Shown here: piece by piece, positions 51,344 to 61,200 of the stretch
Position numbering within the stretch: position 1 is the stretch's first letter
How the letters are laid out: each line of letters starts with the position of its first letter
DNA from: Rhodopseudomonas palustris
Lineage (GTDB): Bacteria > Pseudomonadota > Alphaproteobacteria > Rhizobiales > Xanthobacteraceae
NCBI GenBank assembly: GCA_016215605.1
Contig: JACRJB010000010.1
Coordinates: forward strand, 62,001 to 126,000
Length of the DNA stretch: 64,000 bases
Direction: 5' to 3'
The notes under the pieces: model-generated
The model's input: only the letters and a program-made list of their open reading frames with translations
What the model was told of the DNA's origin: nothing
Database searches by the model: none
Translations under genes and position numbers: made by a program

Positions 51344-53506
51344 ATGAACAGGACCGTTTTCTCGCTCCCCGCGCAGAGCGACTACAAGACTGCAGCGGGC
51401 CTCGCCGTGTCGCGCACGGTGGAAGCCTTCACCGGCGGCCAGGCGCTCGACGATCTGATCGACCTGCTGGACCGCCGCCGCGGTGTGATGCTGTCGTCCG
51501 GCACCACGGTGCCCGGGCGCTACGAGAGCTTCGATTTCGGTTTCGCCGATCCGCCGCTGGCGCTGACCATCCGCGCCGAGCAGTTTTCGCTCGAGGCGCT
51601 CAACCCGCGCGGCCGGGTGCTGATCGCGTTCCTGTCCGACAAGCTCGAAGAGCCCTGCGTGGTGGTCGATCAGGCCTGCGCCACCAAGATCAGGGGCCAC
51701 ATCGTTCGCGGCGAGGCGCCGGTCGACGAGGAGCAGCGCACCCGCCGCGCCAGCGCGATCTCGCTGGTGCGCGCCCTGGTGGCGGCGTTTGCGTCGCCGG
51801 TCGACCCGATGCTCGGGCTGTACGGCGCCTTCGCCTACGATCTGGTGTTCCAGTTCGAGGATCTGAAGCAGAAGCGCGCCCGTGAGGCCGACCAGCGCGA
51901 CATCGTGCTGTATGTGCCCGACCGGCTGCTGGCCTACGACCGCGCCACCGGCCGCGGCGTCAATATCGCCTATGAATTCGCCTGGAAGGACCAATCCACC
52001 CGGGGCCTGCCGAACGCCACCGCCGACAGCGTCTACACCCAGACCGGCCGGCAGGGGTTTGCCGACCATGCGCCGGGTGAATACGCCAAGGTGGTCGAGG
52101 TCGCGCGCGAGGCGTTCGCCCGGGGCGATCTGTTCGAGGCGGTGCCCGGCCAGTTGTTCGGCGAACCTTGCGAGCGCTCGCCGGCCGAAGTGTTCAAGCG
52201 GCTGTGCCGGATCAATCCGTCGCCCTATGGCGGCCTGCTCAATCTCGGCGACGGCGAATTCCTGGTGTCGGCCTCGCCCGAAATGTTCGTGCGCTCGGAC
52301 GGCCGCCGGATCGAGACCTGCCCGATCTCCGGCACCATCGCCCGCGGCGTCGACGCCATCGCCGATGCCGAGCAGATCCAGAAGCTCTTGAACTCCGAGA
52401 AGGACGAGTTCGAGCTCAACATGTGCACCGACGTCGACCGCAACGACAAGGCGCGGGTCTGCGTGCCGGGCACCATCAAGGTTTTGGCCCGCCGCCAGAT
52501 CGAGACCTATTCCAAGCTGTTCCACACCGTCGACCATGTCGAGGGCATGCTGCGGCCCGGCTTCGACGCGCTCGACGCCTTCCTCACCCACGCCTGGGCG
52601 GTGACGGTCACCGGCGCGCCGAAATTGTGGGCGATGCAGTTCGTCGAGGACCACGAGCGCTCGCCGCGGCGCTGGTACGCCGGCGCGTTCGGCGTGGTCG
52701 GCTTCGACGGCAGCATCAATACGGGCCTCACCATCCGCACCATCCGGATGAAGGACGGCCTCGCCGAAGTCCGCGTCGGCGCCACCTGTCTGTTCGATTC
52801 CGATCCGGTCGCCGAGGACAAGGAGTGCCAGGTGAAAGCCGCGGCGCTGTTCCAGGCGCTGCGCGGCGATCCGCCGAAGCCGCTGTCGGCGGTGGCGCCG
52901 GACGCCACCGGCTCCGGCAAGAAAGTGCTGCTGATCGATCACGACGACAGCTTCGTGCACATGCTGGCGGATTACTTCCGTCAGGTCGGCGCCCAGGTCA
53001 GCGTTGTGCGGCATATCCATGCGCAGAAGATGCTGGCCGAGAACGCCTACGATCTGTTGGTGCTGTCGCCCGGCCCCGGCCGGCCGGAGGACTTCAAGAT
53101 CTCGTCGACGATCGACGCCGCGCTCGCCAAGAAGCTGCCGATCTTCGGCGTCTGTCTCGGCGTCCAGGCGATGGGCGAGTATTTCGGCGGCACGCTCGGC
53201 CAGCTGGCGCAGCCGGCGCACGGCCGGCCGTCGCGGATCCAGGTGCGCGGCGGCACGCTGATGCACGGCCTGCCGAACGAGATCACCATCGGCCGCTATC
53301 ACTCGCTGTATGTCGAGATGCAGGACATGCCGGAGACGCTCGAGGTCACCGCCTCGACCGAGGACGGCATCGCGATGGCGATCGAGCACAAATCATTGCC
53401 GGTCGGCGGCGTCCAGTTCCATCCGGAGTCGCTGATGTCGCTCGGCGGCGAAGTCGGCCTGCGGATCGTCGAAAACGCCTTCCGGCTCGGCCGGCCGGCA
53501 CTCTGA
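51344..53506 (+). CDS. trpE(G): Fused anthranilate synthase TrpE(G)
   Basis: A 720-residue fusion of the anthranilate synthase component I (residues ~1-515) and the glutamine amidotransferase component II (~530-720); it converts chorismate and glutamine to anthranilate, the first step to tryptophan. Component I shows PSPYGGLLNLGDGEFLVSAS, DRNDKARVCVPGTIKV and the EDHERSPRRWYAGAFG block. Component II has FGVCLGVQAMGEYFGG (nucleophile Cys) and VGGVQFHPES (His-Glu). The fused form is characteristic of rhizobia and relatives. It is preceded by trpL and an attenuator. Confidence 0.97.
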   Translation: MNRTVFSLPAQSDYKTAAGLAVSRTVEAFTGGQALDDLIDLLDRRRGVMLSSGTTVPGRYESFDFGFADPPLALTIRAEQFSLEALNPRGRVLIAFLSDKLEEPCVVVDQACATKIRGHIVRGEAPVDEEQRTRRASAISLVRALVAAFASPVDPMLGLYGAFAYDLVFQFEDLKQKRAREADQRDIVLYVPDRLLAYDRATGRGVNIAYEFAWKDQSTRGLPNATADSVYTQTGRQGFADHAPGEYAKVVEVAREAFARGDLFEAVPGQLFGEPCERSPAEVFKRLCRINPSPYGGLLNLGDGEFLVSASPEMFVRSDGRRIETCPISGTIARGVDAIADAEQIQKLLNSEKDEFELNMCTDVDRNDKARVCVPGTIKVLARRQIETYSKLFHTVDHVEGMLRPGFDALDAFLTHAWAVTVTGAPKLWAMQFVEDHERSPRRWYAGAFGVVGFDGSINTGLTIRTIRMKDGLAEVRVGATCLFDSDPVAEDKECQVKAAALFQALRGDPPKPLSAVAPDATGSGKKVLLIDHDDSFVHMLADYFRQVGAQVSVVRHIHAQKMLAENAYDLLVLSPGPGRPEDFKISSTIDAALAKKLPIFGVCLGVQAMGEYFGGTLGQLAQPAHGRPSRIQVRGGTLMHGLPNEITIGRYHSLYVEMQDMPETLEVTASTEDGIAMAIEHKSLPVGGVQFHPESLMSLGGEVGLRIVENAFRLGRPAL

Positions 53507-53644
53507 CCCGGGAAATTGATCGAAACGCGTGTGCCGCCGGGGGCGGGCTGCTAACACCCCCGGCGGATGATTATCCGAATTTCCGGATTGCCTCCGCCGC
53601 CCCGCGATGACGAATTGAGTCACCCTTAACAGAGACCCGCGCCG

Positions 53645-54190
53645 ATGACCCTCGAACTCGCCCATGATCTGAAGGCCAGTGTCCGGACCATTCCGGACTA
53701 TCCCAAACCCGGCATCATGTTTCGCGACATCACCACGCTGATGGGTGATCCGCGCGCCTTCCGCCGCGCCGTCGACGAACTGGTGCAGCCCTGGGCCGGC
53801 TCGAAGATCGACAAGGTCGCCGGGATCGAGGCGCGCGGCTTCATCATCGGCGGGGCGATCGCGCATCAGGTGTCGAGCGGCTTCGTGCCGATCCGCAAGA
53901 AGGGCAAGCTGCCGCACACCTGCGTGTCGATGGAATACGCGCTCGAATACGGCACCGATCGGATCGAGATCCACGTCGACGCGCTGCAGCCCGGCGAGCG
54001 GGTGATCCTGGTCGACGATCTGATCGCCACCGGCGGCACCGCGGAAGGCGCGATCAAGCTGCTGCGCCAGCTCGGCGCCGAAGTCGTCGCCGCCTGCTTC
54101 ATCATCGACCTGCCCGACCTCGGCGGCGCCGCCAAGATCCGCAACATGGGCGTCCCGGTCCGCACCCTGCTCGAGTTCGGCGGGCATTGA
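53645..54190 (+). CDS. apt: Adenine phosphoribosyltransferase
   Basis: A 181-residue purine-salvage enzyme that makes AMP from adenine and PRPP. Conserved APT segments: [18 protein letters not shown] (~16-33), [25 protein letters not shown], and the PRPP-binding [17 protein letters not shown]. Complete and of typical length. It is on the same strand as trpE(G) but separated by 138 bp with no clear shared operon signal. Confidence 0.96.
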   Translation: MTLELAHDLKASVRTIPDYPKPGIMFRDITTLMGDPRAFRRAVDELVQPWAGSKIDKVAGIEARGFIIGGAIAHQVSSGFVPIRKKGKLPHTCVSMEYALEYGTDRIEIHVDALQPGERVILVDDLIATGGTAEGAIKLLRQLGAEVVAACFIIDLPDLGGAAKIRNMGVPVRTLLEFGGH

Positions 54191-54197
54191 GCTCTTC

Positions 54198-54346
54198 ACC
54201 CTCCCCTTGAGGGGGAGGGTCGGCACGCAGCCCGCGCATGCGGGCTGCGTGACGGGGTGGGGTGAGACGCGGGCACGGCGGCTGAACTCTTCGCCACCCC
54301 ACCCCGCTCGCTGACGCGAGCGACCCTCCCCCTCCAGGGGAGGGTG
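54198..54346. repeat. REP-like repeat, related to family B
   Basis: CCCTCCCCTTGAGGGGGAGG at the left and GACCCTCCCCCTCCAGGGGA at the right form a long inverted arrangement. An inner hairpin GCAGCCCGCGCATGCGGGCTGC (54225-54246) and CCACCCCACCCCG/CGGGGTGGGGTG lie between them. It fills the convergent gap between apt and the ATPase gene. Confidence 0.8.
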
Positions 54347-54377
54347 TCCGCGTTGCGGCCAAGCAGGGCGAAACCTC

Positions 54378-55058
54378 TCACGCCCGCGCTTGCGTCATTT
54401 CCAGCTCGAGGTCGCGGAAGCTGGTGTAGTTCTTCCGGATCCACTGGTTCAGTTCGGTCGAGGCGTCGGGCTCGGCGCGCAGATAGCCGGTGAAGGAAAA
54501 GCTCAGCCGGTCGATATAGGTCTTCAGGAACGGCGGCAGCGCGCGAACCCGCACCACCCGGCCGCTGGCGAACACCCGCGGCAACTCGCCGTGCATCACA
54601 TGCTCGTTGTCGATCGCGATCAGCTGCCGCGGCGGGATGAAGTCCTGCAGCGACGTGAAGGCGCGCGCCGAATTGCGATCGGCGTCGGGCATGAACAGCA
54701 CCACCGGCGCGACGCGCCGCCGCGCGGCTTCCTTGATGAAGCCGATCTCGGCGCACATCTGGAAGAACTCGTCGAAGGCGTGGAAGCCGAGGTCGATCAC
54801 CTTGGCGAGCCCGTCGTCGACGATCAGCCGGTCCATCAGCTGCATCTTGCCGAAGGTGTCGTCGACCTCCGCGGTCTCGGTGAGGCGCGGCAGATAGTCG
54901 AGCAGCGACGGCTCCTTGACGTTGACGTCGAACGCCACCACCGAGCCGCGCTGCAGCTGCAGAAATTCGGTCAGCAGCCGCGCGATCAGGGTCTTGCCGA
55001 CGAACGGTCGCGGCGAACAGATGATGTAGACCGGGGTGCGGGACAGGCTGGGGGACAT
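54378..55058 (-). CDS. ParA/MinD-like ATPase with atypical P-loop
   Basis: A 226-residue cytosolic protein. The N-terminal VYIICSPRPFVGKTLIARLL occupies the Walker A position, but reads SPRPFVGKT instead of KGGxGKT. VVAFDVNVKEPSLLDYLPRL follows as in the switch region of ParA/CpsD-type proteins. The C-terminal part has SFTGYLRAEPDASTELNQWI. It lies 89 bp downstream of a canonical ParA-family gene on the same strand, so the two probably work together. Role unknown. Confidence 0.72.
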   Translation of the reverse strand: MSPSLSRTPVYIICSPRPFVGKTLIARLLTEFLQLQRGSVVAFDVNVKEPSLLDYLPRLTETAEVDDTFGKMQLMDRLIVDDGLAKVIDLGFHAFDEFFQMCAEIGFIKEAARRRVAPVVLFMPDADRNSARAFTSLQDFIPPRQLIAIDNEHVMHGELPRVFASGRVVRVRALPPFLKTYIDRLSFSFTGYLRAEPDASTELNQWIRKNYTSFRDLELEMTQARA

Positions 55059-55147
55059 TTGGCGTCGATCGGGCTTTCCGGCCGGCGTCCATTCGCGCGA
55101 CCGGAAGATGTCCCGTCCGATATAGCCAGAATCCGCGGTGAAGCGAA

Positions 55148-55918
55148 TTATTTCTCGCCGGCTTCCGCGACGTCGGTGCTTCGGCCGCCCTTGTCCTTGC
55201 CGACGAGGTCGGTCAGCTTGATCCGGTCGAACTCGCTCCAGACATTGGCGAGCCAGTGCCGCACATAGCCGCGCAGCACGAAGGAGTAGTTCGCCGGCTC
55301 GTCGTGGACGCCCTTGTTGGCGACGAATTTCAGGAACGGTACCGATGATACCTCGACCTGTTCGTAGGCCATTTCGTTGAGCTTCGGAATCGTCAGCTCG
55401 GTGGCGTCCTTGATGCGGTGAAAATACGAATTGTAGGTCGCCTGGTCCCACTCGAAGAAGCTGGTGTTGTTGATGAAGTTCTTCACCAGGAAATACTTCG
55501 CGCCGATCATGAAATTGGCGGTCTCGGCGATCTCGTCGAGCGAGGCGATCGACGGGCCGAGGATGTGGAACACCGCGAAGGTGATCTGGCCGGAGCGCGC
55601 GGCGTCGAGGAAGCCGATGTCGCGGAGCGAGGCCAGCGCCGGCGACAGCAGGCCGGCGCGAACGTCGATCACCGTCACCGACGGCGCCACGGTGTTCAGC
55701 GTATCGAAGATCTTCATCTGGTCGGCCGTCGTCGTCATGTCGACGATTTCGGTGATGCCGGGATGGAAGCGCTTCAGGGTGCCGCGCGGCGCTTCGGTGT
55801 CGAAGGCGCGGGTCTGGATGTTGTTGGCGCTGAAATAGTCCAGCAAGGTTCGCGACACCGTGGTCTTGCCCACGCCGCCCTTGTCTGCGCCTACGACGAT
55901 CACTGCTGGCTTCGCCAT
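55148..55918 (-). CDS. ParA-family ATPase
   Basis: A 256-residue protein with a deviant Walker A, VGADKGGVGKTTVSRTLLDY (~9-28), and the AFDTEAPRGTL segment in the Asp switch region. The middle has SVTVIDVRAGLLSPAL (Walker B-like) and the C-terminus ends with KDKGGRSTDV. It lacks an HTH. ParA-type ATPases position DNA, protein clusters or cell-surface machinery. No parB or parS was seen nearby, so plasmid-type partitioning is unlikely; it probably pairs with the adjacent ATPase. Confidence 0.8.
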   Translation of the reverse strand: MAKPAVIVVGADKGGVGKTTVSRTLLDYFSANNIQTRAFDTEAPRGTLKRFHPGITEIVDMTTTADQMKIFDTLNTVAPSVTVIDVRAGLLSPALASLRDIGFLDAARSGQITFAVFHILGPSIASLDEIAETANFMIGAKYFLVKNFINNTSFFEWDQATYNSYFHRIKDATELTIPKLNEMAYEQVEVSSVPFLKFVANKGVHDEPANYSFVLRGYVRHWLANVWSEFDRIKLTDLVGKDKGGRSTDVAEAGEK

Positions 55919-56088
55919 GAGATTCCTTCTTTGGGCCCGGTTTGATCCCCCACCGCGCGCCGCGGTTCAAGGCCCCTCTTTGGGCGCGAACATGGCAGAA
56001 ACATGGGATAATTCAATTGTCGCTGCCGTCGATGACGGCAATCTCAACAAATTCGTTCAGATGCGAGGTGGTTGCGCCGGTCGCGTCG

Positions 56089-57252
56089 TCACGCCCGCCG
56101 GCCCCATGGTCCGCGCAGGAACCCTGGTCGCGGCGGCTGCGGCGGCGTGTCGGTCCACGGGGTGGGCGGCGCGGATTCTTCCGGGCTGGGCGGAGTGGGG
56201 GGCGTCTCTGCGTCCGCCGCATCGTCCGGCGACGGCAGCGCCAGCGCGCCGGGATCGCGGCCGCCGGCGAACTTCACCAGCGCCGCCACCCGGGAGTCGA
56301 CCGAAGGATGGGTGGCGAACAGATCGGCAAAGCCCTGGCGCGGATTGTCGACGCACATTTCCATCACCGCCGAGGTCGCGCCTTCGAGCTCGCCGCGGTT
56401 CTCGATCTTGCGCAGCGCCGAGATCATCGCGTCGGGGTTCTTGGTCAGTTCCACCGAGCCGGCGTCGGCGAGATATTCGCGCGACCGCGACAGCGCCAGC
56501 TTGACCACCTGCGACAGCAGCCAGGCCAGCAGGATCAGCACGATCGCCAGGATCACCACCATGACGGCGCCGCCGCCGCCCTTGCGGTCGCTCGACGAGG
56601 ACGACGAAGACGACGACGATCCGCCGGAGCCGCCGCCGAACCGGAAGCCGCCCTGGAAAAACATCCGGAAGAACATTTCGCCGAAGAAGCCGACCACGCC
56701 GGCGACGATCATGGCGATCACCATCATCTGGACGTCGCCGTTGCGGATGTGGGTCAGCTCGTGGCCGAGCACCGCTTCGATCTCATGGTCGTCGAGAGCC
56801 GCCAGCAGACCGCTGGTCACCGTGATCGAATATTGCCGCGGGTTGAGGCCGCTGGCGAAAGCGTTCAGCGCCGGACTGTCCATCACTTTCAGCTTCGGCA
56901 TCGCGATGCCGCGCGAGATGCAGAGATTCTCCAGCTGATTGTACAGTCGCGGCTGTTCCTGCCGTGTCACTTCGCGGCCGCCGGTGACGGCGTCGATCAG
57001 CTTCTGGTTGAAAAAATACGCGATCGCGATCCACAGCGCCGCGCCGATCGTGGCGAACGGCAGCGCCTTCACCAGATCGGCGGCGGCGGCATTGAGATAG
57101 AAGCCGACCGGGCGCTCGCTGTCGATCGCGACTTCGGCCAGCAGCGCGCCGGCATAGACCAGCACATAGATCAGCGCGAACAGCCCGATCAGCAGCACGA
57201 CCGAGCGGGTCTTGTTGGCGGCGATGTGAGTGTAGAGACCGTAGGCGGCCAT
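56089..57252 (-). CDS. htpX: HtpX-like membrane zinc protease
   Basis: A 387-residue M48 metalloprotease of the inner membrane, likely involved in membrane-protein quality control. Two N-terminal helices lie at ~15-37 and ~52-75; GHELTHIRNG (HEXXH) comes after them; further helices and the third ligand region SREYLADAGSVEL follow. Around residues 205-225 a Gly/Ser-rich insert with ten consecutive Ser residues is unusual, and the C-terminus is a long Pro-rich tail. The start ATG 57252 excludes a 12-residue extension without motif. Downstream of lemA on the same strand, an association common for htpX-type genes. Confidence 0.88.
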   Translation of the reverse strand: MAAYGLYTHIAANKTRSVVLLIGLFALIYVLVYAGALLAEVAIDSERPVGFYLNAAAADLVKALPFATIGAALWIAIAYFFNQKLIDAVTGGREVTRQEQPRLYNQLENLCISRGIAMPKLKVMDSPALNAFASGLNPRQYSITVTSGLLAALDDHEIEAVLGHELTHIRNGDVQMMVIAMIVAGVVGFFGEMFFRMFFQGGFRFGGGSGGSSSSSSSSSSDRKGGGGAVMVVILAIVLILLAWLLSQVVKLALSRSREYLADAGSVELTKNPDAMISALRKIENRGELEGATSAVMEMCVDNPRQGFADLFATHPSVDSRVAALVKFAGGRDPGALALPSPDDAADAETPPTPPSPEESAPPTPWTDTPPQPPRPGFLRGPWGRRA

Positions 57253-57282
57253 GGGATGATCCGTTTGGGCACAGCCCGTCCA

Positions 57283-57376
57283 CGTCATTCCGGGATGCGC
57301 CCCATCGGGGCGCAGGCCCGGAATCCATACTCCCTGCGGGATTCCGGGCTCACGCTGCGCGCGCCCCGGAATGACG
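57283..57376. repeat. Intergenic palindromic repeat, family F
   Basis: CGTCATTCCGGGATGCGCCC and GCGCCCCGGAATGACG arms around GCCCGGAATCC/GGATTCCGGGC. It is inserted between lemA and htpX, four bases past the lemA stop. It is a close relative of 46972-47074. Confidence 0.88.
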
Positions 57377-57380
57377 AACT

Positions 57381-57938
57381 CTAAAACTTCACTTGCGGCA
57401 CCTGTTCGACCTGCGTCCGCGTCTCGCCGAGGTCGAAATAGTCCTTGTGGGTGAAGCCGAGCGGTGCGGCGAACAGGGCGGCGGGCATCTGCTGGATGCC
57501 GGTGTTGTATTCCTGCACGGCGTTGTTGAAGAACCGGCGGCTGGCCGCGATCTTGTTCTCTATGTCGCTGAGCTCGGATTGCAACTGCTGGAAATTGGCG
57601 TTGGCCTTGAGGTCGGGATAGGCCTCGCTGAGCGCGATCAGCTTGCCGAGCGCGCCGCTCAGCATGTTCTCGGCGGCGGCGACCTGGCCCGGGCCCTGCG
57701 CCGACATCGCAGCGTTGCGGGCCTTGATGACGTCGTCGAGCGTGCCGCGCTCGTGCGCGGCGTAGCCCTTCACGGTTTCGATCAGGTTGGGAATGAGGTC
57801 GTGCCGCTGCTTCAGCTGCACGTCGATGTCGGCGAAAGCCTGGCTGACGCGCTGCCGCAGCGCCACCAGACGGTTGTAGGTCATCAACGCGAACACTGCG
57901 ATCGCGACGATGATGCCGAGAATGATCAAGCCGGACAT
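57381..57938 (-). CDS. lemA: LemA family protein
   Basis: A 185-residue membrane-anchored coiled protein. One N-terminal hydrophobic helix (GLIILGIIVAIAVFALMTY) is followed by the LemA helical bundle, with QRVSQAFADIDVQLKQRHDL, IPNLIETVKGYAAHE, NFQQLQSELSDIENKIAASR and FFNNAVQEYNTGIQQMPA. Function is unclear across the family; it is frequently coupled to htpX-like protease genes, as here, and may scaffold that protease. AGGATCTCCC precedes the ATG. The 331 bp upstream to the autotransporter contain no supported gene, only the palindrome at 58240-58257. Confidence 0.93.
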   Translation of the reverse strand: MSGLIILGIIVAIAVFALMTYNRLVALRQRVSQAFADIDVQLKQRHDLIPNLIETVKGYAAHERGTLDDVIKARNAAMSAQGPGQVAAAENMLSGALGKLIALSEAYPDLKANANFQQLQSELSDIENKIAASRRFFNNAVQEYNTGIQQMPAALFAAPLGFTHKDYFDLGETRTQVEQVPQVKF

Positions 57939-58239
57939 GGGAGATCCTGAGAGGCGAGGGAGGGGACGGCGAGACGCTCCGGGACGGGCGATGAGCGCGC
58001 CGCCGGACAAGCGCCGCGGCGCATCGGGACCGAGTGATCCTGTTCTGTTAGGTCGCGGCGGGCAATGGTTGCGTTCAAGACCGCGACCTTCCGTCCATCG
58101 GATTTGAGCTGCCGCCGCTAGTCCCCGGGCGGCGCAATGGTGCAGAACTGCATCACCCGCGCCCGGCTCTGTCCCGTAATGCACACTGAGATCGGTTTTC
58201 GACGGCCGGTGTCACCCAGATGTCAAACGCCACATTTAA

Positions 58240-58257
58240 GACAAAGTTAACTTTGTC
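58240..58257. promoter_or_regulatory. Perfect 18-bp palindrome upstream of the autotransporter
   Basis: GACAAAGTTAACTTTGTC, a 9+9 perfect palindrome, ends 12 bp before the GTG start of the autotransporter. It could be an operator overlapping the ribosome binding region, or a hairpin masking translation initiation. Confidence 0.6.
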
Positions 58258-58269
58258 CGGGGTGATCGT

Positions 58270-61200
58270 GTGTTGAAGCGTCGCAATATATTGATAACAT
58301 TGACGATTGTGGGTCTTGGCGTCGCCTGGACGGCGCCGGCTGCGGCCGCCTCGTTCACCGTCTCGTCCGGCACCGACACCGCGTCCAAAACGGTCACCGG
58401 GACCGATACCGGCACGATCAGCAGCGGTGCGACCCTCGGCGTAACCGGCACCGCCATCACCTTCACCGGCCCGGCGACCGGCGTCGTCATCAACAATTCC
58501 GGTACCATCACCGCGACCAATCGTGGCATCGACACCTCGGGCGCGAACCCGCCGCGCAGCCTGACGCTGAACAATTTCGCCGGCGCGCTGATTTCGACCG
58601 TGGACGACGCGTTCCGCCTGAACACCAGCATCGGCAACGGCACGGTGGTGATCAACAATTCCGGCATCATCGTCTCCAACACCGGCCAGGTGTTCGACTT
58701 CGCCAGCAACAGTTCCGCCACCGGCACGGTGCAGATCACCAACAATGCCGGCGGCATCATCCGCGCGCTCGGCAACGACGCGATCCGGCCGGGATCGGGC
58801 GCGACGGTGATCAACAACAGCGGACTGATCGAGGCGACCGGCCGCGGGATCAACCTCAGCGTCAGCAATCTGGGGACGGTGACCTCGTTCCAGGTGATCA
58901 ACAGCGCCGGCGGCGTGATCCAGTCTGCCGACGACGCGGTCCGCGTCACCGCCACCACGCTCACGACCACCGCCAGCTTCACCGTCGACAACGCCGGCAC
59001 GATCTGGTCGACCGGCACCGGCCAGGCGATCGACTTCAACGACATCACGTCGGGAACGGTCTCGATCATCAACCGCGCCACCGGCGTGATCCGCTCGGCC
59101 GGCGCCGACGCCATTCGGCCCGGGGAAGGCGCCACCGTCACCAATTACGGCCTGATCTATTCCGATGGCGCGATCGGCAGCAGCAACGACGGCATCGACT
59201 GGCAGGGCCATTCCGGCACCGTCATCAACAAGACCGGCGGCACCATCTCCGGCTTCCGCCACGGCATCACCACCGACGCCAACGTCACCGTCACCAACGA
59301 GGCCGGCGCCACCATCATCGGCCGCAACGGCTCCGGCGTCGGCTCCGACGGCACCGGCACGGTGGTGAACTACGGCCGCATCACCGGTGCGTACAACGGC
59401 AGTGGCACCGGTGACGGCGATGGCGTCGACGTCGATTTCGCCGCCACCATCACCAATTACGGCATCATCGAAGGCACCGGTGCCGGCGGCTACGATTCCG
59501 GCGGCCGCCTCAACAACAGCGAAGGCCTGTCGATCGGCGGCGGCACCATCATCAACTACGGCACCATCTCGGGCGCGTCCTACGGCATCGTCGTCAACAA
59601 CGATTCGAATGTCGACGGCACCCGCAGCGGCGTCGCCGCGACCACGCTGACCAACTACGCCGGCGGCACCATCGTCGGCCTGAACGGCTTCGCGATCCGG
59701 CTGGAGAACAAGACCGGCACCGCCGCTGACAACGACAGCATCGTCAACTACGGCACGATCATCGGCAACGGCGCGATCCCCGATCCGAACGGCGTGGTGC
59801 TGCTGCAGAGCGGGGCGGTCGACACCAATTCGGTCGGCAAGCTCGACGGCGTCACCTACACCGGCACGGGGTCGGCGCGGTTCATCCGCGGCGACGGTTC
59901 GGCGATCCAGATGGGCGAGGGCGCCGACGTTCTGACCAATTACGGCAGCATCATCGGCAACAACGGTCGCGCGGTGAACATGGAAGGCGGCAACGACACC
60001 GTCAACATCATGCCGACCTCGCGGATCATCGGCCTGGTCAACGGCGGCGCCGGCACCGATACGCTGAACTACTACAAGATCGGCCTCACCGAGGCCAAGC
60101 GCGCGGCGCTCGCGTCGGGCCAGACCGTCAATATCGGCGGCACGCTCTACACCTCGTTCGAAGCGGTCAACGCCTTCGCGCCGTCGTTCTCGGCCTTCGC
60201 CAATGCGGCGAATCCCGGCAGCGCCGGCCCGGCCTGGCTGTTCGACAATCTCTCCAACAGCGTCGCGGCGAGCCCCGATGCGCTGGCGCTGATCAATCAG
60301 GTCGCGAATGCCAGCGACGTCGGCGCCGCGCTGGCCCAGCTGTCGCCGGCCTCGTATCAGGCACTCGGCCGGATGACGATGAGTTCGACCTTCCAGACCA
60401 GCTCGCTGATCGACCAGCGCCTGATGCATGGCCGGTTCGGCTTCGGCGGCACCGATCTCGGCGGCGCCGGCGCGGCGCTGGCGATGGCCGACGCCGGCAT
60501 GCTCGGCGCGGCCGGCTCGACCATGGAGCGCACGCTGGCCTCACTCGGCTCCTGGAATACGCGCGATGCGCTGACCGCGTCCGGCTGGGGCAGCAACGCC
60601 GATGCGCTGGCCTATGCGCCGGTCACCAAGGCGCCGCCGCTGCGCGCCGCGCTCGATCCCGACCACGGCGTGTTCATCGCGTCCAGCCTCAGCAGCTCGC
60701 GCGAAGGCGCCCGCGCCGACAGCAGCGCCACCCGCGCGACCACGGCCAATGTGGTCGCCGGCGCCGACTGGCGGCTGTCGGAGACCTGGCTCGCCGGCGT
60801 GTTCGGCGGCTACGCCCTGACCAATGGCGATCTCGATACGCTCGGCAGCACCACCAAGATCTCCACCCGCACTGTCGGCGGCTACGGCAGCTATCGTGCC
60901 GCGTCGTGGTACGCCAATCTGATCGGGTTGTACGGCTGGGACGGTTACGACAACCGCCGCGTCGCGCTCGGCGCCGCCAACAGCTCGCGCTTCGATGGTT
61001 CGCACTACACGCTGCGCGGCGCGGTCGGGACCGATCTGCGGATGTTCGGCGGCTTCGTGGTGACGCCGGAAGTCAGCCTGCAATACACCCGGATGTCGAC
61101 CGACGGTTTCACCGAGAGCGGCGGCATCACCGCGCTGAGCGTCGGATCGGATCGCTCGGAATCGCTTCGCTCCAGCGTCGGCACGCGGATCGCGCGCGAC

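Noticed and set aside
58300-59960. CRISPR-like periodicity in the autotransporter
   Set aside because: The repeats are coding, imperfect and in frame with a beta-helix passenger, not separated by unique spacers.
58153-60429. A 758-codon minus-strand frame opposite the autotransporter
   Set aside because: It is composed almost only of Ala, Gly, Asp, Val and Arg, mirroring the repetitive passenger codons; no domain is visible.
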